A stretch of 64,000 nucleotides of DNA from Pseudomonas allokribbensis (GCF_014863605.1 NZ_CP062252.1:6425501-6489500); one strand, 5' to 3'; numbered from the stretch's first letter, positions 9,225 to 18,556 are shown. Made by a program: numbers and translations. Notes: generated by a model not told the origin, from the letters alone.

Positions 9225-9986
9225 TTACTTATCGTCAGCATCGCCCGGAACATTAGCGGTTTCACCACTTGTTCCTTCAACTTCTTCCTTCATGCGCTTG
9301 AGGCCCATGTGGCGCACGTCGGTGCCGCGCACCAGGTAAATCACCAACTCGGAGATGTTGCGTGCGTGATCGCCGATCCGCTCCAGCGAACGCAGCACCC
9401 AGATAATGCTCAAGACCCGCGAGATAGAGCGTGGGTCTTCCATCATGTAGGTCGCCAGCTCGCGCAGGGCCGTCTTGTATTCGCGGTCGATGATCTTGTC
9501 GTACTGCGCCACCGACAACGCCAGATCGGCGTCGAAGCGGGCAAACGCGTCCAGCGCATCGCGGACCATGTTGCGCACCTGGTCGCCGATGTGACGCACT
9601 TCGACGTAACCGCGCGGCGCTTCACCTTCTTCGCACAGCTGGATCGCACGACGGGCGATCTTGGTCGCTTCGTCGCCGATGCGCTCCAGGTCGATCACCG
9701 ACTTGGAGATGCTGATGATCAGACGCAGGTCGGACGCCGCCGGTTGACGACGGGCCAGAATGCGCAGGCATTCTTCGTCGATGTTGCGTTCCATCTGGTT
9801 GATCTGGTCGTCGATCTCGCGCACTTGTTGGGCCAGACCCGAGTCGGCCTCGATCAGCGCGGTGACCGCGTCGTTGACCTGCTTCTCGACCAGCCCGCCC
9901 ATGGCCAGGAGGTGGCTGCGCACTTCTTCCAGTTCGGCGTTGAACTGCGCGGAAATGTGGTGGGTAAGGCCTTCTTTACTAATCAT
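9225..9986 (-). CDS. phoU: Phosphate signalling protein PhoU
   Basis: Cytoplasmic negative regulator that links the Pst transporter to PhoR. The 253-residue protein consists of two PhoU three-helix repeats. The acidic metal-binding motifs of the form E/DxxxD are visible (IGDEATKIARRA and IGDHARNISE). An AAGGAC Shine-Dalgarno sits 7 bases before the ATG. Last gene of the operon, 74 bp after pstB. Confidence 0.97.
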   Translation of the reverse strand: MISKEGLTHHISAQFNAELEEVRSHLLAMGGLVEKQVNDAVTALIEADSGLAQQVREIDDQINQMERNIDEECLRILARRQPAASDLRLIISISKSVIDLERIGDEATKIARRAIQLCEEGEAPRGYVEVRHIGDQVRNMVRDALDAFARFDADLALSVAQYDKIIDREYKTALRELATYMMEDPRSISRVLSIIWVLRSLERIGDHARNISELVIYLVRGTDVRHMGLKRMKEEVEGTSGETANVPGDADDK

Positions 9987-10060
9987 GTTGGCGTCCTTGG
10001 AGCGTCCGGTAAGGTGCGGCGGGCCGCAGCGTCAATTCAGTGAGCGACAACCAGTGTCTG

Positions 10061-10894
10061 CTAGCCGTAACGACCGGTGATGTAGTCTTCGGTCTGCTTC
10101 TTGGCCGGATTGGTGAACAGGGTATCGGTGTCACCGAATTCCACCAGTTTGCCCATGTACATGAACGCCGTGTAGTCGGACACCCGTGCCGCCTGCTGCA
10201 TGTTGTGGGTCACGATGACGATGGTGAACTTGGACTTGAGCTCGTAGATCAGCTCTTCGACTTTCAGGGTCGAGATCGGGTCGAGGGCCGAGCACGGTTC
10301 GTCGAGCAGCAGCACTTCCGGTTCCACGGCGATGGTACGGGCGATCACCAGACGTTGCTGCTGACCACCGGACAGGCCGAGTGCCGAGTCATGCAGACGG
10401 TCTTTCACTTCGTCCCACAGGGCCGCGCCTTTCAACGCCCACTCGACGGCTTCGTCGAGGATGCGTTTCTTGTTGATGCCCTGGATGCGCAGGCCGTAGA
10501 CCACGTTCTCATAGATGGTCTTCGGGAACGGGTTAGGCTTCTGGAACACCATGCCGACGCGGCGACGCAGCTCGGCCACGTCCTCGCCCTTGCGGTAGAT
10601 GTTGTTGCCGTAGAGGTTGATCGCGCCTTCGACACGGCAGCCATCCACCAGGTCGTTCATGCGGTTGAAGGTACGCAGCAGCGTGGACTTGCCGCAGCCG
10701 GACGGGCCGATGAAGGCGGTCACGCGCTGTTTCGGAATGTTCATGCTGACGTCGTACAGCGCTTGTTTCTCGCCGTAGAACAGGCTCAGGCCCGGCACTT
10801 CGATGGCCACGGTTTCCTGTTCGAGGTTCAGGCTCTGCTTGTCGCGGCCCAGGGCAGACATGTTGATGCCGTGGGTATGTGTTTCGTGCTGCAT
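10061..10894 (-). CDS. pstB: Phosphate ABC transporter ATPase
   Basis: Energy-coupling subunit of the high-affinity phosphate importer. 277 residues with Walker [10 protein letters not shown] (63-71), Q-loop FQKPNPFP, signature LSGGQQQR (174-181), Walker B LLLDEP (195-200) and the switch histidine in VTHNMQQ. GGGAG precedes the ATG at 10894. A second in-frame ATG 11 codons later is a possible alternative start. Lies between pstA and phoU. Confidence 0.97.
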   Translation of the reverse strand: MQHETHTHGINMSALGRDKQSLNLEQETVAIEVPGLSLFYGEKQALYDVSMNIPKQRVTAFIGPSGCGKSTLLRTFNRMNDLVDGCRVEGAINLYGNNIYRKGEDVAELRRRVGMVFQKPNPFPKTIYENVVYGLRIQGINKKRILDEAVEWALKGAALWDEVKDRLHDSALGLSGGQQQRLVIARTIAVEPEVLLLDEPCSALDPISTLKVEELIYELKSKFTIVIVTHNMQQAARVSDYTAFMYMGKLVEFGDTDTLFTNPAKKQTEDYITGRYG

Positions 10895-10976
10895 GGGAGG
10901 CTCCCTGTGCTAACAAATTCGGTTCGGTTGGCTGCCGGGAATCAGGCCGGCAGCCCTTCAATTCTTGTAACGGCGA

Positions 10977-12647
10977 TCAGCTGTCCAGCGCCTTGTACTT
11001 CTCGCGCAGGTGGTTACGAATCCACACCGCCGACAGGTTGAGCACGGCAATCACCAGCACCAGCAGCAACGCGGTGGCGTACACCAGCGGTCGTGCGGCT
11101 TCGACGTTCGGGCTCTGGAAGCCGACGTCATAAATATGGAAGCCCAGGTGCATGATCTTCTGGTCCAGGTGCAGGTACGGGTAGTTGCCATCCACCGGCA
11201 GCGACGGCGCCAGTTTCACCACACCCACCAGCATCAGTGGTGCCACTTCACCGGCGGCGCGGGCCACGGCGAGGATCATGCCGGTCATCATGGCCGGGCT
11301 GGCCATCGGGATCACGATCTTCCACAGGGTTTCAGCCTTGGTCGCGCCGAGGGCCAGCGAGCCCTCACGCACGGTGCGAGGAATCCGCGCCAGACCTTCT
11401 TCGGTGGCCACGATCACCACCGGCACCGCCAGCAGCGCCAGGGTCAACGAAGCCCACAGCAGACCCGGCGTACCGAAGGTCGGTGCCGGCAGCGCTTCCG
11501 GGAAGAACAAGCGGTCGACCGAACCACCCAGCACGTAGACGAAGAAGCCCAGGCCGAACACGCCGTAAACGATCGCCGGAACACCCGCAAGGTTGTTCAC
11601 CGCGATCCGGATGATCCGGGTCAGGGCGTTCTGCTTGGCGTATTCACGCAGGTACACCGCCGCCAGCACGCCGAACGGGGTCACGATCATCGCCATGATC
11701 AGGGTCATCATCACGGTGCCGAAGATGGCCGGGAAGATCCCGCCTTCGGTGTTCGCTTCACGCGGATCGTCGGACAGGAACTCCCAGATCTTGCTGAAGT
11801 AGAAACCGACCTTGGTGAAGGTGCTCATGGCGTTCGGCTGGTAGGCGTGAACCACTTTGCCCAGGCCGATTTCGATTTCCTTGCCGTTGGCATCACGAGC
11901 GGTCAAAGCGTCACGGTTGAACTGCGCGTGCAGGTCGGCCAGACGGGCTTCAACGTCTTGATAGCGGGCGTTCAGCTCGGCGCGCTCGGCATCCATGTCC
12001 GCTTGCGCGGTGGCGTCGAGTTTGCCTTCCAGCTCCAGTTTGCGGCCGTGCAGACGAATGCGCTCGAGACCGGCGTTGATCGCGCCGATGTCGGTTTTTT
12101 CCAGCGACTTCAGCTGCGCGGCAAGGCCGTTCACGCGGTTGATCCGCGCTTGCAGCTCAGGCCAGGCCGCTTCGCCTTCGGCGATCACCTTGCCGTCCTG
12201 TTTGACGTTGACCAGGTAGCCGTAGAAGTTGCCCCACTCGCGACGCTCGATCGCCATCAGCTCTGGCGGCGTGGTCTGGTTGGTCAGCCACTCGCCGACG
12301 ATCCAGGTGAAGTCGTTGCCGTTCAGGTCACGGTTGCCGACCTTGATCAGCTCGCGGGTCATGAATTCCGGGCCGGCGTCCGGCACCGGCAGACCGGCGC
12401 TCTTCAGACGTGCACGCGGCACTTCTTCTTTCTGCACCACTTCACCGACGACCAGGTGATTGGCCTGGCCCGGCACGTCGTAGCTGGCATGCACCAGATC
12501 CGCCGGCCAGAAGTGACCCAGACCGCGCACGGCAATCACCGCCAGCAGGCCAATGGTCATGATGACCGCGATGGACACCGCGCCACCGCTGATCCAGACG
12601 CCCGGGGCGCCGCTCTTGAACCATCCATTCAGGGAGTTCTGTTTCAC
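10977..12647 (-). CDS. pstA: Phosphate ABC transporter permease, long form
   Basis: 556 residues, nearly twice the length of E. coli PstA (about 296). After one N-terminal membrane helix (about 22-45) comes an extension of about 240 residues (DUF3333-like), including an Ala/Glu/Arg-rich segment predicted to be coiled coil (about 145-230). The usual six-helix permease domain follows from about residue 300, with the EAA-type loop LGATKAETLWKIVIP. The start is a GTG at 12645-12647 with AAGGTAG upstream. 15 bp after pstC. The extension is probably periplasmic and may pair with the enlarged PstC. Confidence 0.93.
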   Translation of the reverse strand: MKQNSLNGWFKSGAPGVWISGGAVSIAVIMTIGLLAVIAVRGLGHFWPADLVHASYDVPGQANHLVVGEVVQKEEVPRARLKSAGLPVPDAGPEFMTRELIKVGNRDLNGNDFTWIVGEWLTNQTTPPELMAIERREWGNFYGYLVNVKQDGKVIAEGEAAWPELQARINRVNGLAAQLKSLEKTDIGAINAGLERIRLHGRKLELEGKLDATAQADMDAERAELNARYQDVEARLADLHAQFNRDALTARDANGKEIEIGLGKVVHAYQPNAMSTFTKVGFYFSKIWEFLSDDPREANTEGGIFPAIFGTVMMTLIMAMIVTPFGVLAAVYLREYAKQNALTRIIRIAVNNLAGVPAIVYGVFGLGFFVYVLGGSVDRLFFPEALPAPTFGTPGLLWASLTLALLAVPVVIVATEEGLARIPRTVREGSLALGATKAETLWKIVIPMASPAMMTGMILAVARAAGEVAPLMLVGVVKLAPSLPVDGNYPYLHLDQKIMHLGFHIYDVGFQSPNVEAARPLVYATALLLVLVIAVLNLSAVWIRNHLREKYKALDS

Positions 12648-12662
12648 AGACTTCTACCTTTC

Positions 12663-14945
12663 TTAAAGCGACGAGTATTTCTTGCGCAGACGCTGACGAA
12701 TCAGTTCCGCGAGGGTGTTCATGACGAAGGTGAACAACAGCAGCACCAGCGCCGAGAGGAACAGCACGCGGTAGTGGCTGCCGCCGACTTCCGACTCCGG
12801 CATTTCCACCGCGACGTTGGCGGCCAGGGTGCGCAGGCCTTCGAACAGGTTCATTTCCATGACCGGCGTGTTGCCGGTGGCCATCAGCACGATCATGGTT
12901 TCACCGACCGCACGGCCCATACCGATCATCAGCGCCGAGAAAATGCCCGGGCTGGCGGTCAGGATCACCACGCGAGTCATGGTCTGCCACGGCGTGGCAC
13001 CGAGGGCCAGCGAGCCCAGGGTCAGGCCGCGCGGCACGCTGAACACGGCGTCTTCGGCGATCGAGTAGATGTTCGGGATCACCGCAAAACCCATGGCCAG
13101 ACCGACCACCAGTGCGTTGCGCTGGTCGTAGGTGATGCCCAGGTCGTGGGAGATCCACATGCGCATGTCACCGCCGAAGAACCAGTTCTCCATGAACGGG
13201 CTCATGTACAGCGACAGCCAGCCCACGAACAGGATCACCGGGATCAGCAGCGCACTTTCCCAGCCATCCGGGACTTTCAGGCGGATCGATTCAGGCAGGC
13301 GGCTGAAAGTGAAACCGGCGACCAGAATGCCGATCGGCAGCAGCATCAGCAGGCTGAAGATGCCCGGCAGATGCCCTTCCACATACGGCGCGAGGAACAG
13401 GCCGGCGAAGAAGCCGAGGATCACCGTCGGCATCGCTTCCATCAGCTCGATCACCGGTTTGACCTTGCGGCGCATGCCCGGGGCCATGAAGTACGCGGTG
13501 TAGATCGCCGCGGCGACGGCCAGTGGCGCAGCCAGCAGCATCGCGTAGAACGCGGCTTTCAGGGTGCCGAAGGTCAGTGGCGACAGGCTCAGTTTCGGTT
13601 CGAAATCGGTGTTGGCAGCGGTCGATTGCCAGACGTATTTAGGCTCGTCGTAGTTCTCGTACCAGACCTTGCTCCACAGCGCGCTCCACGAGACTTCCGG
13701 GTGCGGGTTGTCGAGCAGCAGCGGTTGCAGCTTGCCGCCGGCCTCGACGATCACACGGTTGGCACGCGGCGACAGACCGAACAGGCCCTCGCCTTCGACC
13801 ACCTGATCGACCAGCAAGGTGCGGTGCGCGGTGCTGTGGAACACGCCGAGCTTGCCGCTGGCATCCAGGGCCAGGAAGCCCTTGCGACGTTCTTCAGCGG
13901 TGATTTCAACGATTGGCGTCTTGCCCATCTGGAAGGTACGGATCTGCTTCAGGCGCAGTTCGCCATCGGTGTCGCGGGCCATGAACCACTGGGCCAGGCC
14001 ACCGGTGGAGTCACCGACGATCAGCGAGATACCGCCCACCAGCTGGGTGGAAGCGGTAACTTGCGCATCGGCGTTTTCCAGCAGTTTGTAGCGACCGTTG
14101 AGGCTCTTGTCGCGCAGGCTGAACACGTCGGCCTGGGCACGGCCGTTGATCACGTAGAGCCATTGCTGACGCGGATCGACGAAGATGTTCTTCACAGGCT
14201 CGGTCATCTGCGGCAGATCGATACGCTTCTGCTCGTTGGTGACTTCGCCGGTCATCATGTTTTCTTCGCTGGTCAGCGACAGCACATTGAGTTGCGAACC
14301 GGTGGAGCCGACCAGCATCAGGGTCGAGTCGGTGGCGTTGAGGCTGACGTGCTCCAGTGCACCGCCGCTCTCGTTCAGCGCAATCGGCGTCTCGCCGTAC
14401 GGGAACTCGACCGCCGGGGTGATGGTTTTCTTGCCATCCGGGTAGCTGACTTTATAGGTGTGACGGAACACCAGCGCCTGACCGTTGGACAGGCCCACGG
14501 CCACCAGCGGATGACCCGGCTGGTCTTCGCCGATGGAGGTCACACTGGCGCCTGCCGGCAACGGCAGATCGACGCGCTTCAATTCAGCGCCACTGTCGAT
14601 GTCGAAGAACAGCGCCTGGCCCTTGTCGGAAACGCGCATGGCCACCTGATTCTGCTCTTCGAGCGAAATCATCAGTGGCTTGCCGGCGTCCTGCATCCAG
14701 GCCGGGGTGATTGCATCTTTCGCGGTCAGGTCAGCGCCCTTGAACAGAGGCGCGACGACGTAAGCGAGGAAGAAGAAGATCAGGGTGATGGCTGCCAGCA
14801 CCGCCAGACCGCCGACGAGGACGTACCAGCGGGTGAAGCGATCCTTGAGCGCGCGAATGCGGCGCTTGCGTTGCAACTCAGGCGTATTGAAGTCAATGCG
14901 CTTGGGAGGGTTCGTAGTCATTTTGGAATTGGCCAGATCATTCAT
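12663..14945 (-). CDS. pstC: Phosphate ABC transporter permease, long form with periplasmic beta-propeller-like insert
   Basis: 760 residues, against about 320 in E. coli. One N-terminal helix (about 38-62) is followed by about 390 residues of beta-rich, WD40-like sequence, then the permease domain from about 460 with the coupling loop LGATPWQTMTRVVI. The ATG at 14943-14945 is chosen over an in-frame GTG two codons earlier. Overlap with pstA is none (15 bp gap), and the two long permeases probably assemble as one complex. The insert likely faces the periplasm and could dock PstS or another envelope partner; that is inference. Confidence 0.92.
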   Translation of the reverse strand: MNDLANSKMTTNPPKRIDFNTPELQRKRRIRALKDRFTRWYVLVGGLAVLAAITLIFFFLAYVVAPLFKGADLTAKDAITPAWMQDAGKPLMISLEEQNQVAMRVSDKGQALFFDIDSGAELKRVDLPLPAGASVTSIGEDQPGHPLVAVGLSNGQALVFRHTYKVSYPDGKKTITPAVEFPYGETPIALNESGGALEHVSLNATDSTLMLVGSTGSQLNVLSLTSEENMMTGEVTNEQKRIDLPQMTEPVKNIFVDPRQQWLYVINGRAQADVFSLRDKSLNGRYKLLENADAQVTASTQLVGGISLIVGDSTGGLAQWFMARDTDGELRLKQIRTFQMGKTPIVEITAEERRKGFLALDASGKLGVFHSTAHRTLLVDQVVEGEGLFGLSPRANRVIVEAGGKLQPLLLDNPHPEVSWSALWSKVWYENYDEPKYVWQSTAANTDFEPKLSLSPLTFGTLKAAFYAMLLAAPLAVAAAIYTAYFMAPGMRRKVKPVIELMEAMPTVILGFFAGLFLAPYVEGHLPGIFSLLMLLPIGILVAGFTFSRLPESIRLKVPDGWESALLIPVILFVGWLSLYMSPFMENWFFGGDMRMWISHDLGITYDQRNALVVGLAMGFAVIPNIYSIAEDAVFSVPRGLTLGSLALGATPWQTMTRVVILTASPGIFSALMIGMGRAVGETMIVLMATGNTPVMEMNLFEGLRTLAANVAVEMPESEVGGSHYRVLFLSALVLLLFTFVMNTLAELIRQRLRKKYSSL

Positions 14946-15047
14946 GCGCACACCCTAGCGATCCTGTATGACAGAAAGATGACAATGCAGTGACGCACCA
15001 AATCCGCCGCCAGCAGGGCACTGGCAGTGGATAAAAGAATTCGGGGA

Positions 15048-15085
15048 GTGTGGGAGCCGGGCCGCTTGCGGGCCGGGCCCCACAC
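15048..15085. repeat. REP-like GTGTGGG palindrome
   Basis: GTGTGGG (15048-15054) and CCCACAC (15079-15085) bracket a GC-rich centre with its own GGGCC pairing. It belongs to the GTGGGAGC hairpin class frequent between Pseudomonas genes. Lies in the 175-bp gap between pstS and pstC, where it may protect or attenuate the transcript so that pstS is made in excess of pstCAB. Confidence 0.6.
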
Positions 15086-15086
15086 G

Positions 15087-15115
15087 TGAGTCAGGCGGGG
15101 TTCACCCCTGACTCA
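15087..15115 (-). terminator. Hairpin just after pstS
   Basis: Arms TGAGTCAGG and CCTGACTCA form a 9-bp stem, with further GGGG/CCCC pairing inside, 5 bases after the pstS stop on the minus strand. There is no T run, so it is more likely an mRNA-stabilising or partial-termination hairpin than a full terminator. Confidence 0.6.
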
Positions 15116-15120
15116 GTTTG

Positions 15121-16122
15121 TTACTTTTTTGCGACTTCAGCGCCGCCTTCCTGCAGGCCCAGGTCAGCCAGTGCTTTTGCAGCAACCTTGGCCGGCAGTG
15201 GGATGTAGCCGTCTTTCACTACCACTTCCTGGCCCTGTTTCGACAGAACCAGTTTCACGAACTCGGCTTCCAGCGGGGCCAGAGGCTTGTTCGGGGCTTT
15301 GTTGACGTATACGTACAGGAAACGGGACAGCGGGTACTTGCCGTTCAAGGCGTTTTCTTCGGTGTCTTCGATGAAATCGGTGCTGCCTTTCTTCGACAGA
15401 GCAACGGTTTTCACGCTGGCGGTCTTGTAGCCGATGCCCGAGTAACCGATGCCGTTCAGCGAGGAGCTGATCGACTGTACGACCGAAGCCGAGCCTGGTT
15501 GTTCGTTGACGTTAGGCTTGTAGTCGCCTTTGCACAGGGCTTCTTCCTTGAAGTAGCCGTAGGTGCCGGATACCGAGTTGCGACCGAACAGTTGAACCGG
15601 CTTGTTGGCCAGGTCGCCAGTCACGCCCAGGTCACCCCAGGTTTTCACTTCGGCTTTGGCGCCGCACAGACGGGTGGACGAGAAGATCGCGTCAACCTGT
15701 TCCATGGTCAGGTGCTGGATCGGGTTGTCCTTGTGCACGAATACAGCCAGGGCGTCCACGGCAACCGGGATAGCGGTTGGCTTGTAGCCGTACTTCTGTT
15801 CGAAGGCCGCCAGTTCGGTGTCCTTCATCTTGCGGCTCATCGGGCCCAGGTTGGAGGTGCCTTCGGTCAGCGCAGGTGGCGCGGTGGCGGAGCCAGCGGC
15901 CTGAATCTGGATGTTTACGTTCGGGTATTCTTTTTTGTAGTTCTCGGCCCACAAGGTCATGAGGTTGGCCAGGGTATCGGAGCCGACGCTGGACAGGTTG
16001 CCCGACACACCAGTGGTCTTGGTGTAGCTCGGGATCGACGGGTCAACAGCGGCGAACGCGTTGGCGGTCGCAACGCCAGCAGCGACAAAAGTCATTGCCG
16101 CCATCAAACGCTTCAGTTTCAT
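15121..16122 (-). CDS. pstS: Periplasmic phosphate-binding protein
   Basis: High-affinity phosphate receptor of the Pst importer. 333 residues with a signal peptide ending at about 24 (NAFA). Phosphate-contact motifs are visible: VGSDTL near residue 47, the [21 protein letters not shown] loop region, and [16 protein letters not shown] lies before the ATG at 16122. A Pho box stands about 80 bp upstream. First gene of the pst operon. Confidence 0.96.
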   Translation of the reverse strand: MKLKRLMAAMTFVAAGVATANAFAAVDPSIPSYTKTTGVSGNLSSVGSDTLANLMTLWAENYKKEYPNVNIQIQAAGSATAPPALTEGTSNLGPMSRKMKDTELAAFEQKYGYKPTAIPVAVDALAVFVHKDNPIQHLTMEQVDAIFSSTRLCGAKAEVKTWGDLGVTGDLANKPVQLFGRNSVSGTYGYFKEEALCKGDYKPNVNEQPGSASVVQSISSSLNGIGYSGIGYKTASVKTVALSKKGSTDFIEDTEENALNGKYPLSRFLYVYVNKAPNKPLAPLEAEFVKLVLSKQGQEVVVKDGYIPLPAKVAAKALADLGLQEGGAEVAKK

Positions 16123-16186
16123 GCCTTACTCCTAGCAGATAGGGGGTGTTAAGTCGGGGCCAAGTATCAGCAGGCCGTGTGAACAC

Positions 16187-16218
16187 TCTATGGCTGAAAT
16201 ATGACAATTGGATGAAAG
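16187..16218 (-). promoter_or_regulatory. Pho box and -10 of the pst operon
   Basis: Read on the minus strand, CTTTCATCCAATTGTCAT (16218 to 16201) gives two CTGTCAT-like half sites separated by 4 bases. After 8 bp comes CATAGA (16192 to 16187) as the -10, the same spacing as at phoB. The distal half of the box lies inside the left arm of the terminator of the upstream MFS gene, so the two elements share DNA. Confidence 0.8.
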
Positions 16219-16249
16219 GCCAGCATCCCCTGTCGGAAGGCTGGCCTTT
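16215..16249 (-). terminator. Terminator after the MFS transporter gene
   Basis: AAAGGCCAGC and GCTGGCCTTT (10-bp perfect stem, loop of 15 bases), 41 bases after the MFS stop on the minus strand. The T-run is short. The downstream arm overlaps the pstS Pho box. Confidence 0.7.
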
Positions 16250-16290
16250 CAGCTGTAACCGAACGTGTGAGGCTGATTCAGCGGCGTGAT

Positions 16291-17589
16291 TCAGCGCCCC
16301 TTGCTCCACAGCCAGGCGCCGACCAGGATCCCCATCCCGCACAGTACCGCCACGTAATAGGCAGGCCCCATCGCACTTTCTTTAAGCAGCAGGCTGACCA
16401 CCATCGGGGTCAGGCCGCCGAAGATCGCGTAAGCGACGTTATAAGAGAAGGACAGACCGCTGAAGCGCACCACCGGCGGGAACGCCTTGACCATCACGTA
16501 CGGCACCGCGCCGATGGTGCCGACCAGAAAACCGGTCAGCGCATACAGCGGGAACAGCCAGTTCGGGTGATCGGCGAGGCTGTGATAGAAGGTCCAGGAA
16601 CTGATCAGCAAGCCCAGGCAACCGAACACGAACACGCGACCGGCACCGAAGCGGTCTGCCAATGCACCGGAAATGATGCAGCCCAGGCTCAGGAACACGA
16701 TCGCCAGGCTGTTGGATTGCAGCGCGGTGGTCGGCGAGAAGTGATAGACCGTCTGCAGCACGGTCGGGGTCATCAGGATCACCACGACGATGCCGGCGGA
16801 CAGCAGCCAGGTCAGCAGCATCGAAATGGCGATCGCACCGCGATGGTCACGCAGCACCGCGCGCAGCGGCACTTCTTCGGCCAGGGCCTTGCGCTGTTGC
16901 AGCTCGGCGAACACCGGGGTCTCGTGCAGCCAGCGGCGCAGGTAGACCGAGAACAGGCCGAACACGCCACCGAGCAGGAACGGGATCCGCCAGGCGTAAT
17001 CCGAGACTTCCACTGGCGTATAGATGCTGTTGATCGCGGTGGCGACCAGCGAGCCCAGCAGGATGCCGGCGGTCAGGCCGCTGGTCAGGGTCCCGCAGGC
17101 GTAACCGATGTGCTTCCCGGGTACGTGTTCGGAAACGAAGACCCACGCCCCCGGCACTTCGCCGCCAATCGCCGCGCCCTGGATGACGCGCATCAACAGC
17201 AGCAGGATCGGCGCCCACATGCCGATCTGTGCATAAGTCGGCAGTAGGCCCATGATCAGGGTCGGCACGGCCATCATGAAGATGCTCAGGGTGAACATCT
17301 TCTTGCGCCCCAGCAGGTCGCCGAAGTGCGCCATGACGATCCCGCCCAACGGCCGCGCGAGGTAACCGGCGGCGAAGATGCCGAAGGTCTGCATCAGGCG
17401 CAGCCACTCGGGCATGTCGGCCGGGAAGAACAACTTGCCGACCACGGTGGCAAAGAACACGAAAATGATGAAATCGTAAAACTCCAGCGCGCCCCCCAGG
17501 GCCGATAGCGACAGAGTCTTGTAGTCATTGCGGGTCAACGGTCGTGCGGGTTGGTCGGGCTGCGCGAGGCTCGAGGGCGCTGTGGTCAT
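16291..17589 (-). CDS. MFS transporter, MHS (metabolite:H+ symporter) type
   Basis: A 432-residue, 12-helix inner-membrane transporter. The N-terminus GGALEFYDFIIFVFFA and the loop motif GDLLGRKKMFTLSIFMMA are characteristic of the metabolite:H+ symporter branch (relatives carry citrate, alpha-ketoglutarate, proline/betaine). The ATG at 17587-17589 is preferred; an open extension to 17940 runs into a repeat and is rejected. The substrate cannot be told. It is upstream of pstS on the same strand, but separated by a terminator and the pst promoter. Confidence 0.88.
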   Translation of the reverse strand: MTTAPSSLAQPDQPARPLTRNDYKTLSLSALGGALEFYDFIIFVFFATVVGKLFFPADMPEWLRLMQTFGIFAAGYLARPLGGIVMAHFGDLLGRKKMFTLSIFMMAVPTLIMGLLPTYAQIGMWAPILLLLMRVIQGAAIGGEVPGAWVFVSEHVPGKHIGYACGTLTSGLTAGILLGSLVATAINSIYTPVEVSDYAWRIPFLLGGVFGLFSVYLRRWLHETPVFAELQQRKALAEEVPLRAVLRDHRGAIAISMLLTWLLSAGIVVVILMTPTVLQTVYHFSPTTALQSNSLAIVFLSLGCIISGALADRFGAGRVFVFGCLGLLISSWTFYHSLADHPNWLFPLYALTGFLVGTIGAVPYVMVKAFPPVVRFSGLSFSYNVAYAIFGGLTPMVVSLLLKESAMGPAYYVAVLCGMGILVGAWLWSKGR

Positions 17590-18092
17590 GGCAAGGTCTT
17601 CTCTTATAGTCGGATCTGCCGCCACAACAACGCTGGCTGTGGCTCGGGCAGGTTCGGCACCATAGCAAATTGTTCGAAAAAGCACATAGAGGCGCGTTTT
17701 TGACGGTCGAAATGAGAACCGGACGGTCGTCGCGGAGTCTACCGACCGATATACTCGCAATCTTGCTCCCGCTTGTAGGGGGTTGCTGTGCGAAAACGTT
17801 GCTGTCATCCGACGCTGTGAGAACGTAGCGAGCGAAAGCAAGACAAGGAAAAAACAGGCGAGGACGCGGAGTTTACGGGTTGTAAATGAGCAGTCCGAGC
17901 CTGTTTTTGACGCTGGATTGCTGAGCGCAGTAGTTCTCACAGTGTCGGCAGTCGGTTTCGCAGAGTTTCCCCTTTAGTTGCCTTATGGAAAACGTGACGA
18001 ACGTAGTATGTTCGGTGCTGAATCGTTTTTCCTGAAGACGGCTACCACCAGCAATACCCAACGAAGAGTCACGGGTCAGAGGCACCCCCGGC
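17590..18092. other. 503-bp intergenic region without a convincing gene
   Basis: Holds the promoter region of the leftward MFS gene (17590-17780), a nested palindromic element (17789-17962), and the leader of the rightward thioesterase gene. Short open frames across the palindrome have no Shine-Dalgarno and consist of repeat sequence. The DNA at 17590-17760 is less GC-rich than the genes around it. Confidence 0.7.
17789..17962. repeat. Nested three-tier palindromic intergenic element
   Basis: Three concentric inverted repeats share one centre. The outer arms are CCGACGCTGTGAGAAC (17809-17824) and GTTCTCACAGTGTCGG (17933-17948), 15 of 16 paired, with TGCGAAA/TTTCGCA continuing outside (17789 and 17962). 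The middle arms are AAAAACAGGC (17850-17859) and GCCTGTTTTT (17899-17908). The inner arms are TTTAC (17872-17876) and GTAAA (17882-17886). The overall design suggests a mobile palindromic repeat or a structured RNA. I recall similar sequences in other gammaproteobacterial intergenic regions, but cannot name the family. Confidence 0.65.
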
Positions 18093-18497
18093 ATGATAGA
18101 GCTCGAACAAGAAGATCCGATCCCGCAAGGCGACCTGGCCCTGCAAATCACCGCGCTTCCTCGCGAAACCAACGGCTTTGGCGATATTTTCGGCGGCTGG
18201 CTGGTGGCGCAGATGGACCTGGCCGGCACTGCAATGGCCAGCCGCGTCGCCGGTGGCCGTGTCGCGACCGTTGCCATCGATCGCATGGCGTTTCTGGTGC
18301 CGGTGGCCGTCGGCGCGCAATTGTCCTTTTATACCCAGACCCTGGAAATCGGCCGCAGCTCGATCCAGATGATGGTCGAGGTGTGGAGCGACGATCCGCT
18401 GTCCAGCGAGTGGCGTAAAGTGACCGAAGCGGTGTTCGTGTTCGTGGCCATCGATGGCAGCGGTCGCACCCGTTCGGTTCCGCCACGCGCTCGTTAA
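18093..18497 (+). CDS. Acyl-CoA thioesterase, YciA-type hotdog protein
   Basis: 134 residues, a single hotdog domain. The motif NGFGDIFGGWLVAQMDLAG matches the conserved N-terminal helix of YciA-type thioesterases, in which the first Asp is catalytic. VATVAIDRMAFLVPVAVG is the following strand pair. Hydrolyses short- to medium-chain acyl-CoA in the cytoplasm. The substrate range is not visible from sequence. The 3' end is 59 bp from the mutarotase gene, so the two may be cotranscribed. Confidence 0.88.
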   Translation: MIELEQEDPIPQGDLALQITALPRETNGFGDIFGGWLVAQMDLAGTAMASRVAGGRVATVAIDRMAFLVPVAVGAQLSFYTQTLEIGRSSIQMMVEVWSDDPLSSEWRKVTEAVFVFVAIDGSGRTRSVPPRAR

Positions 18498-18556
18498 ACC
18501 TCGCGGCCGTTTGAAGGTCGATAGTCGTCCCAAGTTGCTGATTCGAGAGTTGTCCC

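Noticed and set aside
11010..14993. A 1327-codon open frame on the plus strand antisense to pstA and pstC.
   Set aside because: It is a shadow of GC-rich codon use in pstC and pstA. Its translation is full of His, Gln, Arg and Gly with no domain, and the opposite strand has clear permeases.
17783..17977. A 64-codon frame across the nested palindrome.
   Set aside because: It consists of the repeat sequence, and has no Shine-Dalgarno or homology I recognise.
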